From Niveibacterium terrae (lineage in GTDB: Bacteria > Pseudomonadota > Gammaproteobacteria > Burkholderiales > Rhodocyclaceae): DNA of 64,000 bases. Position 1 is the stretch's first letter. Every line of letters starts with the position of its first letter. This document shows, piece by piece, positions 1 through 8,390 of the stretch. The translations under genes and the position numbers were made by a program. The DNA lies in the NCBI RefSeq assembly GCF_048213115.1, contig NZ_CP172404.1, positions 1,674,001 through 1,738,000 of the forward strand, written 5' to 3'. The notes below the pieces were generated by a model, which ran no database searches, had not been told where the DNA came from, and saw nothing but the letters and a program-made list of their open reading frames with translations.

Positions 1-2
1 CG

Positions 3-3000
3 TTGGGCAAAGACGCCGACCTCTCAACCTTCCTGCACGAGGCCGGCCACGCCTTCATGACCATGCATCTGGACATGGCCGACCAGATTGGGAAGTTAGC
101 CGATAAGACCGAGGGTCAATCCAGGATGACCCATGACGCGCAGCGCCTAATGGACTGGTTCGGCGTCAAGGATCTCGATGCGTGGAAGGCCATGACACTC
201 GACGAGCAGCGCGACTCTCACGAAAAGTTTGCGCGCGGGTTCGAGCAGTACCTGCTTGACGGCAAGGCGCCGGGCGTTCGGCTTCAACGCATATTCCAGG
301 ACTTCAGGGCGTGGCTGCTTCACCTTTATCGATCGGCGGCCGGGCTGAACGTTGAAGTCTCGCCCGACATCCGCGGCGTGATGGATCGCATGCTGGCGAG
401 CGAGAGCGACATCCGCGACGCTGAGAGCGTGCGCGGCATGAAGCCGCTGTTCGACGTGAAGCCTGAGGGCATGAGCGACGAGGAGTTCGCGAACTATCAG
501 CGCCTCGGGAACAATGCCAGCGCCGATGCGCTCGACAGCCTGGAGTCGCGCAGCCTGCGCGACATGCAGTGGCTGACGAATGCCAAGGGTCGCGAGCTAA
601 AGAGGCTTCAGAAAGAGGCAGAAGGAAAGCGCGAGGAGGTCAAGAAAGAAGTCACCGAAGAGGTGATGTCCGAGCCTGTCGAGCAGGCTCGCCGATTCAT
701 CCAGCGCGGGGAACTCGACTCTGGCGATCGGACCAATGCTCAGCGCCGGATCATCGAAGATGCGAGCATGGGCTCGACGAAGCTTTCTCTCGACGATCTG
801 AAGCTGATGTACGGGGAAGGCCCGGCCGCGCCCTGGCGTTACTTGAAAAGCGCCGGGAAGTATGCCGAGGTGACCGCCAAGGGCGGCCTTCACCCGGATT
901 TGGTTGCCGAGCTGTTTGGGTACGGATCGGGCGACGCGATGGTGCGCGACCTACTGCACAAGGAAACAGCAGAGCAGAAGATCGAGGCGATAACCGATGC
1001 GCGCATGCTCGAGCGCCACGGAAACTTGACCTCTCCTGATGCGCTGGAGCGCATGGCCGAGGCCGCCATCCACAACACCGCTCGAGCGAAGTTCATCGCC
1101 GCGGAGATGGCGGCGCTGTCGAAGGCTACCGGATCAGCCCGCGCGCTTGCTCTGGCCGCCAAGGAAGCGGCGGATGCGGCAATCTCTGCAAAGCGCGTCA
1201 AAGATGTGACGCCGGGGCAGTACACCGTGGCTGAAGCGCGGTCGTCGCGCGCAGCGGATTCTGCATTCAAGAAAGGCGACATCGCCGAGGCGGCGCGGCT
1301 CAAGCGCGCCCAGCTTCTGAATAACCAGCTCGCCCGATCGGCGCTCAAGGCCCAAGAAGACATCGCGAAGAGCTTGGCCTACTTCAAGCGCTTCGACAAA
1401 GACAGCATTCGCAGCAAGATGGAGCCGGCTGACCGAGATGTGATCGACGGTTTGCTCGAGCGATTCGACTTTCGAAAGAACCCACCTGACGGCCCGACGC
1501 GCAAGCAGGTCCAGTTGTCGGAGTGGATCGAGTCGCAGCGTGCGCTCGGGTATTCGCCCGTTGTCGATCCGTCCATCGCCGATCCGTCCGTGCGCGCGCA
1601 CTACACGGAGATGACTGTCGAGCAGATGCGCGGGCTCACCGCCACCGTGAAGGCCGTCGAACAGCTGGCGCGCGAGCGCAAAACGGTCAGCATTGATGGT
1701 CAAAGAATAGAGCTTCGCGACGCAATCGCCCCGATGCTCGAGAAGATGAAAGCGCGGGGCGAAAAATTTACCGACGCTCAGCTTGCCGAGCGTCCGCGCT
1801 ACGGCGTCGACCCGCTCTGGACGGTGACGCTTGACCGACTGCAATCCTTCCTTCGCGCCGGGTTTGCGGAGTTCCTGCGCACCGACTACAAGGCCAACCG
1901 CTACGACCTGCACGAGCTGCTCGGGCCTTTCCAACGCGCGATCTCCGAGCCTTTGATCGGCGCATCTTACGAGTACGGCGACAGGATGGACGCCATTGCC
2001 AGGCTCAAGAAACAGCGCGTCGAAGAATATGGGCTTGATCGCGAATGGCAGGACACGCTACGCACTGTCGTCGAGGGCCACAATCTTGCCGACAACTCAA
2101 TCCCCGGCCACACGAAGCGCCGGCTCACGCGCATGGATCTGCTCGGGATCGCGATGCACGTCGGAAACGAATCCAATTTCGCGAAGCTCGCCGAAGGCAT
2201 GCAGTGGGAGCCGTCTGAGATCTGGCGCGCGCTGCACGACAACATGACGGAGAAGGACTGGAACGCCGTTCGCACGATGGGCGAGCTGTCCGGGCAGGGC
2301 TGGGAAGACTCGGTCGCGATGAACCGGCGGCTCGGGAATGACCAGCCCGAGAAGGTCGAGCCGCGGCCGTTCATGACAAAGTTCGGAGAAATGCCCGGTT
2401 GGTACGCGCCGATCGGCTACGACCCGATCCGTTCGAAGCTTGGAACGCGCCAAGCCGAAGAGCTGGCGATGAACCCGGCCGACGGCCTGTTCGGTCGAAG
2501 CTACTACCGAAGCGACACGACGACGAACGGATCCCTGAATGAGCGAACTGGCTACAAGGACTTCATCGATCTGGATTTTTCGCACATCGAGAAGCGAATT
2601 GCCGACACGCAGCGCGACCTGGCGTATCGGGAAAGGCTCATCGACGCGCACAAGATCATCACGAACCCTGAATTTGCACAGCAGTTCAAGCGCACCTATG
2701 GTCCGGAGGAGCACAAGAGCCTAATCAACTGGCTGGGACGACTCGTCAATGCAGAAGTCGGAGATGAGCGGCAGAGCAAGCTCACTGCGATCCTGGCGAC
2801 AACGCGCCGAGCAATGGTCGCCAATGGGGTGGCCTTGCGCATTTCGACCATGCTCAAACACGGCGGGAGCGCCGGGGCAAAATCGTCAGGATATTTTGCG
2901 GGCGGAGGTGGTAGTTTCTTCGCCGCGCGTGTGGCCAAGATGGCAACGAACTATAGCGCCGATGTCGAGGAGGCGCTTGCGAAGTTCCCCGAGATCCGCC

Positions 3001-3851
3001 AGCGCTATCGGCAACAAGACCGTGACCTTGGTCGCGCGCAAACAAACATCATGGAGCCGGAAAGCATCCACGGAAAGGCTGAGCGCTTTGGTCACGCTGG
3101 CGTTGCATGGCTGGACTTTCTGACCGCCGTACCGACTGCGAATGCTGCCTATGACTGGGCGACCACGAAGGGCATACCGAAACGCCTGGGTGGAGACGGA
3201 AAGCCGATGAGCCACGCGGACGCAGTGAAGTTCGCCAGCAAGATCGTTCGCGAGGCGCACAGCAGCACAGCAGAAGCCAGCCAATCGATGCTGGTGACAA
3301 ATAAAAGCGAGATCGTCAAAACGCTCACGACGCTGCACGGGTTCATGAACAACGCCTTCGGGCAAAACGCCGACACTTTCGACAAACTCCTGCACGCGAA
3401 CGGATACGGTACACCTGAGCTGTTCGCCCGGGCTTTCGCCGCTCAGATAGTCCCTGGGATTGCGGCGGGCTGGGTTTCGTTTGGCGGCCCGAATGAGGAT
3501 GAGTCCTACCTGATGTGGGCATTCCACCACATCGCCGGTGAGTTTGCCGGGATGATCCCGCTCGTCCGGGACGCGTTTTCCGCGGCAGAAGGTCGCCGCG
3601 ACGCCGGGCAAGTACCGCTATTCCGCGCGATCTCGGACAGCTACAAGGTGGCGAAGGACGCATCGCACCCAAGCGAAGCAAAGCAGCCGATCAAGAACTT
3701 TGGGAACGTCGCTGGCTTGGTGCTGCCAGGCCTTGGGCAGGTCGGATCGACATCTCAGTTCCTCTACGACGAAGCAACCGGCGCGCAACAGGCCGAGACG
3801 GTCGGGGAGTGGGCGAGGGGGGTTATGTCAGGGAAAGCAAAGCATCGCTGA
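3..3851 (+). CDS. Giant phage virion/polyvalent protein with zincin motif (5' partial)
   Basis: Open from the window edge, so the true start is upstream; 1282 residues are visible. Near the visible N terminus is HEAGHAF, an HExxH zinc-protease motif, followed about 60 residues later by a second His/Glu-rich helix (HEKFARGFEQYL). This pattern fits the metallopeptidase-like domains of large polyvalent phage proteins. The middle (about 190-560) is charged, helical and Ala/Lys/Glu-rich. The C-terminal third has Gly/Ala-rich, partly hydrophobic stretches, such as the one around FAAQIVPGIAAGW. Proteins of this kind are usually carried in the virion and ejected with the DNA, or protect the incoming genome. 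The specific role here is not known. It sits just before the tailspike gene. Confidence 0.7.
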   Translation: MGKDADLSTFLHEAGHAFMTMHLDMADQIGKLADKTEGQSRMTHDAQRLMDWFGVKDLDAWKAMTLDEQRDSHEKFARGFEQYLLDGKAPGVRLQRIFQDFRAWLLHLYRSAAGLNVEVSPDIRGVMDRMLASESDIRDAESVRGMKPLFDVKPEGMSDEEFANYQRLGNNASADALDSLESRSLRDMQWLTNAKGRELKRLQKEAEGKREEVKKEVTEEVMSEPVEQARRFIQRGELDSGDRTNAQRRIIEDASMGSTKLSLDDLKLMYGEGPAAPWRYLKSAGKYAEVTAKGGLHPDLVAELFGYGSGDAMVRDLLHKETAEQKIEAITDARMLERHGNLTSPDALERMAEAAIHNTARAKFIAAEMAALSKATGSARALALAAKEAADAAISAKRVKDVTPGQYTVAEARSSRAADSAFKKGDIAEAARLKRAQLLNNQLARSALKAQEDIAKSLAYFKRFDKDSIRSKMEPADRDVIDGLLERFDFRKNPPDGPTRKQVQLSEWIESQRALGYSPVVDPSIADPSVRAHYTEMTVEQMRGLTATVKAVEQLARERKTVSIDGQRIELRDAIAPMLEKMKARGEKFTDAQLAERPRYGVDPLWTVTLDRLQSFLRAGFAEFLRTDYKANRYDLHELLGPFQRAISEPLIGASYEYGDRMDAIARLKKQRVEEYGLDREWQDTLRTVVEGHNLADNSIPGHTKRRLTRMDLLGIAMHVGNESNFAKLAEGMQWEPSEIWRALHDNMTEKDWNAVRTMGELSGQGWEDSVAMNRRLGNDQPEKVEPRPFMTKFGEMPGWYAPIGYDPIRSKLGTRQAEELAMNPADGLFGRSYYRSDTTTNGSLNERTGYKDFIDLDFSHIEKRIADTQRDLAYRERLIDAHKIITNPEFAQQFKRTYGPEEHKSLINWLGRLVNAEVGDERQSKLTAILATTRRAMVANGVALRISTMLKHGGSAGAKSSGYFAGGGGSFFAARVAKMATNYSADVEEALAKFPEIRQRYRQQDRDLGRAQTNIMEPESIHGKAERFGHAGVAWLDFLTAVPTANAAYDWATTKGIPKRLGGDGKPMSHADAVKFASKIVREAHSSTAEASQSMLVTNKSEIVKTLTTLHGFMNNAFGQNADTFDKLLHANGYGTPELFARAFAAQIVPGIAAGWVSFGGPNEDESYLMWAFHHIAGEFAGMIPLVRDAFSAAEGRRDAGQVPLFRAISDSYKVAKDASHPSEAKQPIKNFGNVAGLVLPGLGQVGSTSQFLYDEATGAQQAETVGEWARGVMSGKAKHR

Positions 3852-3911
3852 GGGTACGCGTGGCCCGCCCCATGGCGGATAGCCTGAGCAGCGTTCCAAG
3901 GAGCGCTGCGC

Positions 3912-5969
3912 ATGCCCATCTCATCCGACAACCGCCAGGCCGGCCCATACGTCGGCAACGACGTGGCCACCGCCTTCGCGTTCTCCTTCAAGGTCTTCGC
4001 GGCCACCGATCTGCTGGTGATCCTCACCGATGCATCCGGCGCCGAGAACGAACTGACGCTCTCAGCTGACTACTCGGTCGCGCTCAACAGCAACCAGGAT
4101 AGCAACCCGGGCGGAACCGTAGCGCTCCCCGCCGCGCTCGCGAGCGGAACCAAGCTGACCATCACCAGCAGCATCGCGCCGCTGCAGGCGACCGACCTCA
4201 CGAACCAGGGCGGCTTCTATCCGAAGGTCATCACCAACGCCCTGGACAAGCTGACGATCCTCGTTCAGCAACTCTTCAACGGGCTGAGCAGGTCGATCAA
4301 GCTTCCGATTTCGAACGGCGAAGACGGCACGCTGCCGGCCGGTGACCGATCGAGCACCGCGGTCGGGTTCGACGCATCGGGCAAGCTCGCGCTGATCGGA
4401 CTGCAGACCGGTACAGCACTCGCGGATATGGCCGCATCGACCGGCGCGGCGCTGATCGGCTTCCTGCAGTCCGGGGTCGGAGCGGTGAAGCGCACGATTC
4501 TCGACAAGATCAGAGATCGTGTCAGCGTCAAGGACTTTGGAGCCGTCGGAAACTGGAATGGAACGAAAGGCAGCGATGACACTTCCGCATTCACTCGGGC
4601 CATCAATTACGTTAATTCGACGAACAAGACGCTCTGGGTCGATGCAGATGTTTCGGGCAACTACAAGATCTCGGCTGCGCTACCTACGCTGCTCTCTGCG
4701 GGCGGAATCGAAATGGAGGCCGTCGGCTATGACCACACCAGCAAAGGCGTGATCGAGGTCGTCGGGTCCGGATTCACTGCCGTCACTATCTCAGGCAATC
4801 CAGCGCGTTGCAACTTGGCCGTAGTGGGTACTGGAAACGCCGCAAACGGGATTCTATTTCAAAACCCCGCCGCAGCTCGCGTCGGAAAAATTAGGGCCAT
4901 GCAGCTTGATGGCTTTGGAATAAAGTTCAACAAGATATGGGACAGCACAATCGAACATGCAATGGTCGAGCTGTGCGGAAATTCCACCGAGTACGCCTTT
5001 AGCATGAACGACGATGGCGACACCTGCAACATGACGCACATCAGCTCGCTTCAGGTTGAACAGTCGAACAAGCAGGCTATTTACATCAGTCCCAACACGC
5101 TATCGTGCGTCATCGACAACATCCACTCTGAGCGCCAGACCGCTGACCCAGCTTTTATGACGTGGGTTCTTGGCGGAAATCGCTGTCAATACAACTGCGC
5201 AAGGCTTGACGCGCTTGTCTCTGCAAACGCTACGGCAAAACTTTCTGGAAACAATACGACATATACAGGCCTGCTTGCAGAAAACGCAGTGTCTGTGCAG
5301 GTTGAAGGGGGGAACGGTAATCCTCTTACAATTATTACCCCTGAAATTCAGGGCGAAATTAAAACGGTTACCAATCAAACCGGCCGCATATCTGTATTTG
5401 GCGGGTCGATCAATACCCTGAATTGCTCTGCTCAAGGGTTTCAGGTTCATGACACTAAGATAGCTTCTCTAGTTGTCGGTGACGCCGTTCGTGTTCCTAC
5501 CTATGCGCTTCTTGATAACTGCGTCATTGGGGCGATCTCTAACACGAGCACGCGCGCAGCGGCCACGCTCCGAGACTGCAACATCATAGAACACGGAAAT
5601 CTTCTACCTGGTGGGGCGCTGCTTATCGGTGGATCAGTCAACTCTGCGTCAAACGCTACTCTCGAAGTTAGTTATCGAACCGTCACTGCCCGCGGCACCA
5701 CGTTTAACGTGAACATCACCTCCGACAACGGGCAGTTCTATTTTTGTGGATGCGCGATAAAGGGGTCATTCGGGCATACCTCTGGTCCGGTCGCTGGTTT
5801 CTTTGACGATGGCACTTACTGCACCGGAACAGTTAGCGGATTTGGGATTCCGACTGGAGGGTCGCCTTATTCCGGGATGTATACGAAGAACCTTGCTCCG
5901 GCGGTTGGATCTCCGAAAGGATGGAGCTATTCGACCTCAGGGGCTTGGGTCAGCACGGGGAATCTGTGA
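3912..5969 (+). CDS. Phage tailspike with beta-helix domain
   Basis: 685 residues. The N-terminal part (about 1-125) resembles the particle-anchoring domain shared by many podovirus tail fibres and spikes (start MPISSDNRQAGPYVGND). At about 195 begins VSVKDFGAVGNWNG, the typical entry into a right-handed beta-helix of the pectate-lyase type found in tailspikes that bind or cut surface polysaccharide. The beta-helix region is more AT-rich than the anchor, as expected for a host-range module exchanged between phages. The ATG follows a GGAGCGCTGCGC stretch. Its stop codon overlaps the next start (TGATG). The sugar target cannot be told from sequence. Confidence 0.85.
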   Translation: MPISSDNRQAGPYVGNDVATAFAFSFKVFAATDLLVILTDASGAENELTLSADYSVALNSNQDSNPGGTVALPAALASGTKLTITSSIAPLQATDLTNQGGFYPKVITNALDKLTILVQQLFNGLSRSIKLPISNGEDGTLPAGDRSSTAVGFDASGKLALIGLQTGTALADMAASTGAALIGFLQSGVGAVKRTILDKIRDRVSVKDFGAVGNWNGTKGSDDTSAFTRAINYVNSTNKTLWVDADVSGNYKISAALPTLLSAGGIEMEAVGYDHTSKGVIEVVGSGFTAVTISGNPARCNLAVVGTGNAANGILFQNPAAARVGKIRAMQLDGFGIKFNKIWDSTIEHAMVELCGNSTEYAFSMNDDGDTCNMTHISSLQVEQSNKQAIYISPNTLSCVIDNIHSERQTADPAFMTWVLGGNRCQYNCARLDALVSANATAKLSGNNTTYTGLLAENAVSVQVEGGNGNPLTIITPEIQGEIKTVTNQTGRISVFGGSINTLNCSAQGFQVHDTKIASLVVGDAVRVPTYALLDNCVIGAISNTSTRAAATLRDCNIIEHGNLLPGGALLIGGSVNSASNATLEVSYRTVTARGTTFNVNITSDNGQFYFCGCAIKGSFGHTSGPVAGFFDDGTYCTGTVSGFGIPTGGSPYSGMYTKNLAPAVGSPKGWSYSTSGAWVSTGNL

Positions 5970-6295
5970 TGGTTCAGCCTGAACGCCGCGACTCCGATCA
6001 CATCTTCCTTGAGCTGCTCAAAGAGCAGGGCGCAAAGCTCGACCGGATCGCCGATGAGTTGCGCGCGCACACGCAGTCCGAGGCGCAACGAATGCTCGCG
6101 ATCGAGCAGGGCTTTCCCGACGACGACCCGAGCGGGCACCGCGCATATCACGAGGCAATCATCCGCAGGGCCGAGCAGCGCGCCGAGTTCTGGCAAAAGC
6201 TCTCCGTCGAGCTTGCGAAATGGGGCCTGATCGGATTCCTGGGCTGGCTCGCGGTCGCGGCCTACCACGAAGCGATGAAAGGGTTTGGGCGATGA
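5969..6295 (+). CDS. Small phage membrane protein
   Basis: 108 residues, start MVQPERRDSDHIF, translationally coupled to the tailspike by a TGATG junction. An upstream in-frame start exists but lies inside the tailspike gene. The protein is a charged helix (about 10-80) followed by one hydrophobic segment (WGLIGFLGWLAVAAYHEA, about 85-103), so it is probably an anchored coiled-coil protein. Its place directly before the endolysin suggests a lysis accessory or holin-related role. No family is recognised, and a structural role is also possible. Confidence 0.7.
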   Translation: MVQPERRDSDHIFLELLKEQGAKLDRIADELRAHTQSEAQRMLAIEQGFPDDDPSGHRAYHEAIIRRAEQRAEFWQKLSVELAKWGLIGFLGWLAVAAYHEAMKGFGR

Positions 6296-6834
6296 ATCGT
6301 GATCAGCTGATGTCTTCCGTTGTCGGCTCGTCTGCAGTGGCCGAGAAGTGGGCGCCCATCCTCACCGAGGCGATGGCCGCCTACGGAATCAACACGCCGC
6401 TGCGCGAGGCCGCGTTCGTGGCCCAGGTCGCGCACGAGTCCGGCCGCTTCCAGTTCCTTCGGGAGATCTGGAACCCGAAACAATGCCCGTGGCAGGCCCG
6501 CTACGAGGGGCGCGCTGATCTGGGTAACACGCACCCCGGCGACGGCCCGACCTTTCGCGGTCGTGGCCTCATCCAGATCACCGGACGCGCGAACTACGCG
6601 GCATGCGGTAAGGCGCTCGGCCTCGACCTCATCAATCACCCGGAGCTGCTCGAAGAGCCTCGGCACGCCGCCGACTCGGCCGGCTGGTTCTGGGCCACGC
6701 ACAGCCTCAACGAGCTCGCCGACAAGCGGCTCATGACCGATATCACGCGCCGAATCAACGGAGGTCTCAACGGCTTGGGCGACCGCCTCGCCCTATACGA
6801 TCGCGCCTTGAAGGCGCTGGGGGTTGAAGGATGA
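6292..6834 (+). CDS. Endolysin, glycoside hydrolase family 19
   Basis: 180 residues, start MNRDQLMSSVV, overlapping the previous stop as ATGA. It is a single-domain GH19 (chitinase-like) muramidase: AHESGRF carries the catalytic glutamate, and FRGRGLIQITGRANY and RRINGGLNGLGDR are the family's conserved substrate-groove motifs. No signal peptide is seen, so release to the periplasm should depend on a holin. It is followed at once by the DUF2829 gene and then by the holin-like and spanin genes, a complete lysis block. Confidence 0.93.
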   Translation: MNRDQLMSSVVGSSAVAEKWAPILTEAMAAYGINTPLREAAFVAQVAHESGRFQFLREIWNPKQCPWQARYEGRADLGNTHPGDGPTFRGRGLIQITGRANYAACGKALGLDLINHPELLEEPRHAADSAGWFWATHSLNELADKRLMTDITRRINGGLNGLGDRLALYDRALKALGVEG

Positions 6835-7256
6835 CCAAGAAATACATCGGAACGAAAGAGATCCTGGCCTGGGGGCAGGAGAAGGACGGCAAGCCCGGCT
6901 ACGCGGTGAAGTACCCGGACGGTTATATCAGCTGGTCGCCCAAGGACGTTTTCGAGGCGGCCTACCGTAAATGTGAAGGGACTGGTCAACACCTTACCTT
7001 CGGCGATGCGATCCACTTCCTGGGGCAGGGCAAGAAGGTCGCCCGCGCCGGCTGGGACGGAAAAGGCATGTTCCTGTTCCTGGTGCCCGGATCGACGTTC
7101 AAGGTCAACCGTCCGCCGCTGCTCGGCATCTACCCCGAAGGCACGGACATCAACTACCGCCCGCACATCGACCTGAAAGGTATCGACGGCTCAATCAGTA
7201 CCTGGAATCCGACCTGCAATGACGTGCTGGCCGAAGACTGGCTGATCGTGGAGTGA
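6831..7256 (+). CDS. DUF2829 / Tad2-like putative anti-Thoeris protein
   Basis: 141 residues, ATGA overlap with the endolysin. Residues about 50-141 match the DUF2829 pattern: LTFGDAIHFLGQGKKVARAGW, then GKGMFLFLVPGS, a Pro-rich loop, INYRPHIDLK, and a C-terminal VLAEDWLIVE. Phage proteins of this family (Tad2) are known to sequester the nucleotide signal made by Thoeris defence systems. The first 50 residues (MTKKYIGTKEI ... YPDGYISWSPKDVFEAAYR) form a second small phage domain often fused in front. The family call is strong from the motifs. The anti-defence function is inferred from the family, and the lysis-block location is unusual for an early anti-defence gene. Confidence 0.78.
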   Translation: MTKKYIGTKEILAWGQEKDGKPGYAVKYPDGYISWSPKDVFEAAYRKCEGTGQHLTFGDAIHFLGQGKKVARAGWDGKGMFLFLVPGSTFKVNRPPLLGIYPEGTDINYRPHIDLKGIDGSISTWNPTCNDVLAEDWLIVE

Positions 7257-7261
7257 CCAAC

Positions 7262-7504
7262 ATGACCATCAAGGAACGCTGGGCGAGCTTCGTCGCGAAG
7301 CTCAAGGGGGCCAGGAGGTCGCTGACGATCGCTTTCAACGCCGTCGCGGGACTCGTGCTCTACAACCTGCAAGCCGTCGCCGACGTTCTTACCAGCTCGC
7401 AAGCCCTGCTCTCGCCCGAGGACTACCGGCGCGCTGCCTGGGTCATCGTTGGGATCAACATCGTGCTGCGCTTCAAGACCAGCAAGGGCCTGCACGAAAA
7501 ATGA
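7262..7504 (+). CDS. Putative holin
   Basis: 80 residues. Start chosen at ATG 7262 (MTIKERW) over an in-frame GTG nine bases upstream that overlaps the previous stop. It has a short basic N terminus and two hydrophobic stretches (about 23-44 and 60-72, AWVIVGINIVLRF), with a short charged tail. Small size, membrane segments and position between endolysin and spanins fit a holin. The call rests mostly on context. Its stop overlaps the Rz start. Confidence 0.6.
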   Translation: MTIKERWASFVAKLKGARRSLTIAFNAVAGLVLYNLQAVADVLTSSQALLSPEDYRRAAWVIVGINIVLRFKTSKGLHEK

Positions 7505-8031
7505 ACCCGATCCCATTTCTCAAACTGGTCCCGCTCAAAGACTGGCTCTACATCGGCCTTGCGGTTCTGATCGCCGTCGCCGGCGCACTGATCGTGCATC
7601 ACGAGCGGGAGCTCGGCGCCGCCCGCGCAGAGGCTCAGCTGCAGCACGAACGGGCCGCTGTGGCACAGGCCGGGGCAAAGCAAGCAATCGATTCACTCAA
7701 CGAGACGAAGCGCCGAACCGGTGACCTTCTGGAGATAGCCCATGCCGCCCAAGAATCTGCTCAGCGAGCAGCTGATAGCGCTGCTGCTGATCACGCTGAT
7801 CGTCGTGCTTTCGGCGTGCAGCTCGACGCCTACGTTCGTGGCCGCGCCGTGCCCGGCAATCCCGCCTTTGCCGCAGGAAGCGCGCCAGCCAGCGACGCCG
7901 CCCTGGTGCTTGCCCGATTGCTCGAGCGCGCTGACGCGAGAGCGGAAGATCTGGCGAGACTCTCTGACCAACGTGGAAACGCCGGCATCACCTGCGAGCG
8001 CTCCTACGACGCGCTGACTCAAAAACACTGA
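7501..8031 (+). CDS. Rz-type inner-membrane spanin
   Basis: 176 residues, overlapping the holin-like gene as ATGA. One N-terminal transmembrane segment (about 16-33, LYIGLAVLIAVAGALIV) is followed by a long Ala/Glu/Arg-rich periplasmic helix (about 35-105). This is the topology of phage i-spanins, which bridge to an outer-membrane lipoprotein to disrupt the outer membrane at the end of lysis. A lipoprotein gene sits entirely inside this gene in the +1 frame, the classical nested Rz/Rz1 layout. It is the last gene of the prophage. Confidence 0.85.
   Translation: MNPIPFLKLVPLKDWLYIGLAVLIAVAGALIVHHERELGAARAEAQLQHERAAVAQAGAKQAIDSLNETKRRTGDLLEIAHAAQESAQRAADSAAADHADRRAFGVQLDAYVRGRAVPGNPAFAAGSAPASDAALVLARLLERADARAEDLARLSDQRGNAGITCERSYDALTQKH
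7742..8017 (+). CDS. Rz1-type outer-membrane spanin lipoprotein, nested in Rz
   Basis: 91 residues in the +1 frame relative to Rz and wholly contained in it. It starts MPPKNLLSEQ, with a hydrophobic signal (LIALLLITLIVVLSA) and a lipobox LSAC giving a lipidated Cys26. The mature part is Pro-rich (PCPAIPPLPQEARQP), as in Rz1 proteins. Start is ATG at 7742. A long second frame with a signal peptide and lipobox at exactly this place is very unlikely by chance. The partner is the Rz protein. Confidence 0.85.
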   Translation: MPPKNLLSEQLIALLLITLIVVLSACSSTPTFVAAPCPAIPPLPQEARQPATPPWCLPDCSSALTRERKIWRDSLTNVETPASPASAPTTR

Positions 8032-8158
8032 GCGATTCTTGGCTTGGACTGTCCCTCAAAACAATGTTGCGCCATTGTGTGATACGTGTTTTGTGGCGCT
8101 ATAGATGCTTTGTTTGAGGGATAAAAAATTAGTTATTCTGTTGTTTTTCAAAGAAAAA

Positions 8159-8211
8159 CATTCTGATTTGTAATCAGAAGGTCCCGGGTTCGATTCCTGG
8201 TGCCGGCACCA
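8159..8211 (+). other. tRNA-Thr(TGT) 3' fragment, prophage attachment site
   Basis: The sequence holds an anticodon arm (TCTGA stem, TTTGTAA loop, so anticodon TGT), a T-arm with GGTTCGATTCC, the 3' acceptor strand TGCCGGC and an encoded CCA. The 5' half (acceptor 5' strand and D-arm) is absent upstream, where the DNA is AT-rich phage sequence. It is therefore half a tRNA gene, about 50 bases, duplicated by integration. The intact tRNA-Thr is expected at the other prophage end. From here to 8390 nothing else is recognised. Confidence 0.85.
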
Positions 8212-8390
8212 GCAGCCAAGCGGCCATCTGCCGCGCAATCAACCTCGCGTTTGCTTATCAAAGCGGGGCTTGGTTATCAAAATCTCATTTCATCGGTGAC
8301 GTCTGCCCATCCTCGTGGGAGGCAGGCACTGTCGTCCCGACGATGGCGTGTGCGCAGGGCGAGACCTCCGCTTTGCGGAAGTCTCCGCTT

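Larger units (their letters stand above)
1..8211 (+). mobile_element. Prophage, right-hand end
   Basis: All genes from the window start to 8031 are on the plus strand, packed with 1-4 base overlaps, and are of phage type: a giant virion protein, a tailspike, an endolysin, a holin-like protein and spanins. The block stops at a tRNA-Thr 3' fragment (8159-8211), the usual scar of integration into a tRNA gene, and chromosomal genes follow. No integrase, terminase or capsid gene is visible, so the rest of the prophage lies to the left. The single very large protein next to a beta-helix tailspike suggests a short-tailed (podovirus-like) phage, but this is inference. Confidence 0.85.

Noticed and set aside
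8159..8211. A functional tRNA gene
   Set aside because: The acceptor 5' strand and D-arm are missing, so it cannot fold as a tRNA.
8056..8238. Minus-strand open frame with the phrase QESNPGPSDYKS
   Set aside because: It is the well-known false translation of a tRNA 3' region, here the tRNA-Thr fragment.
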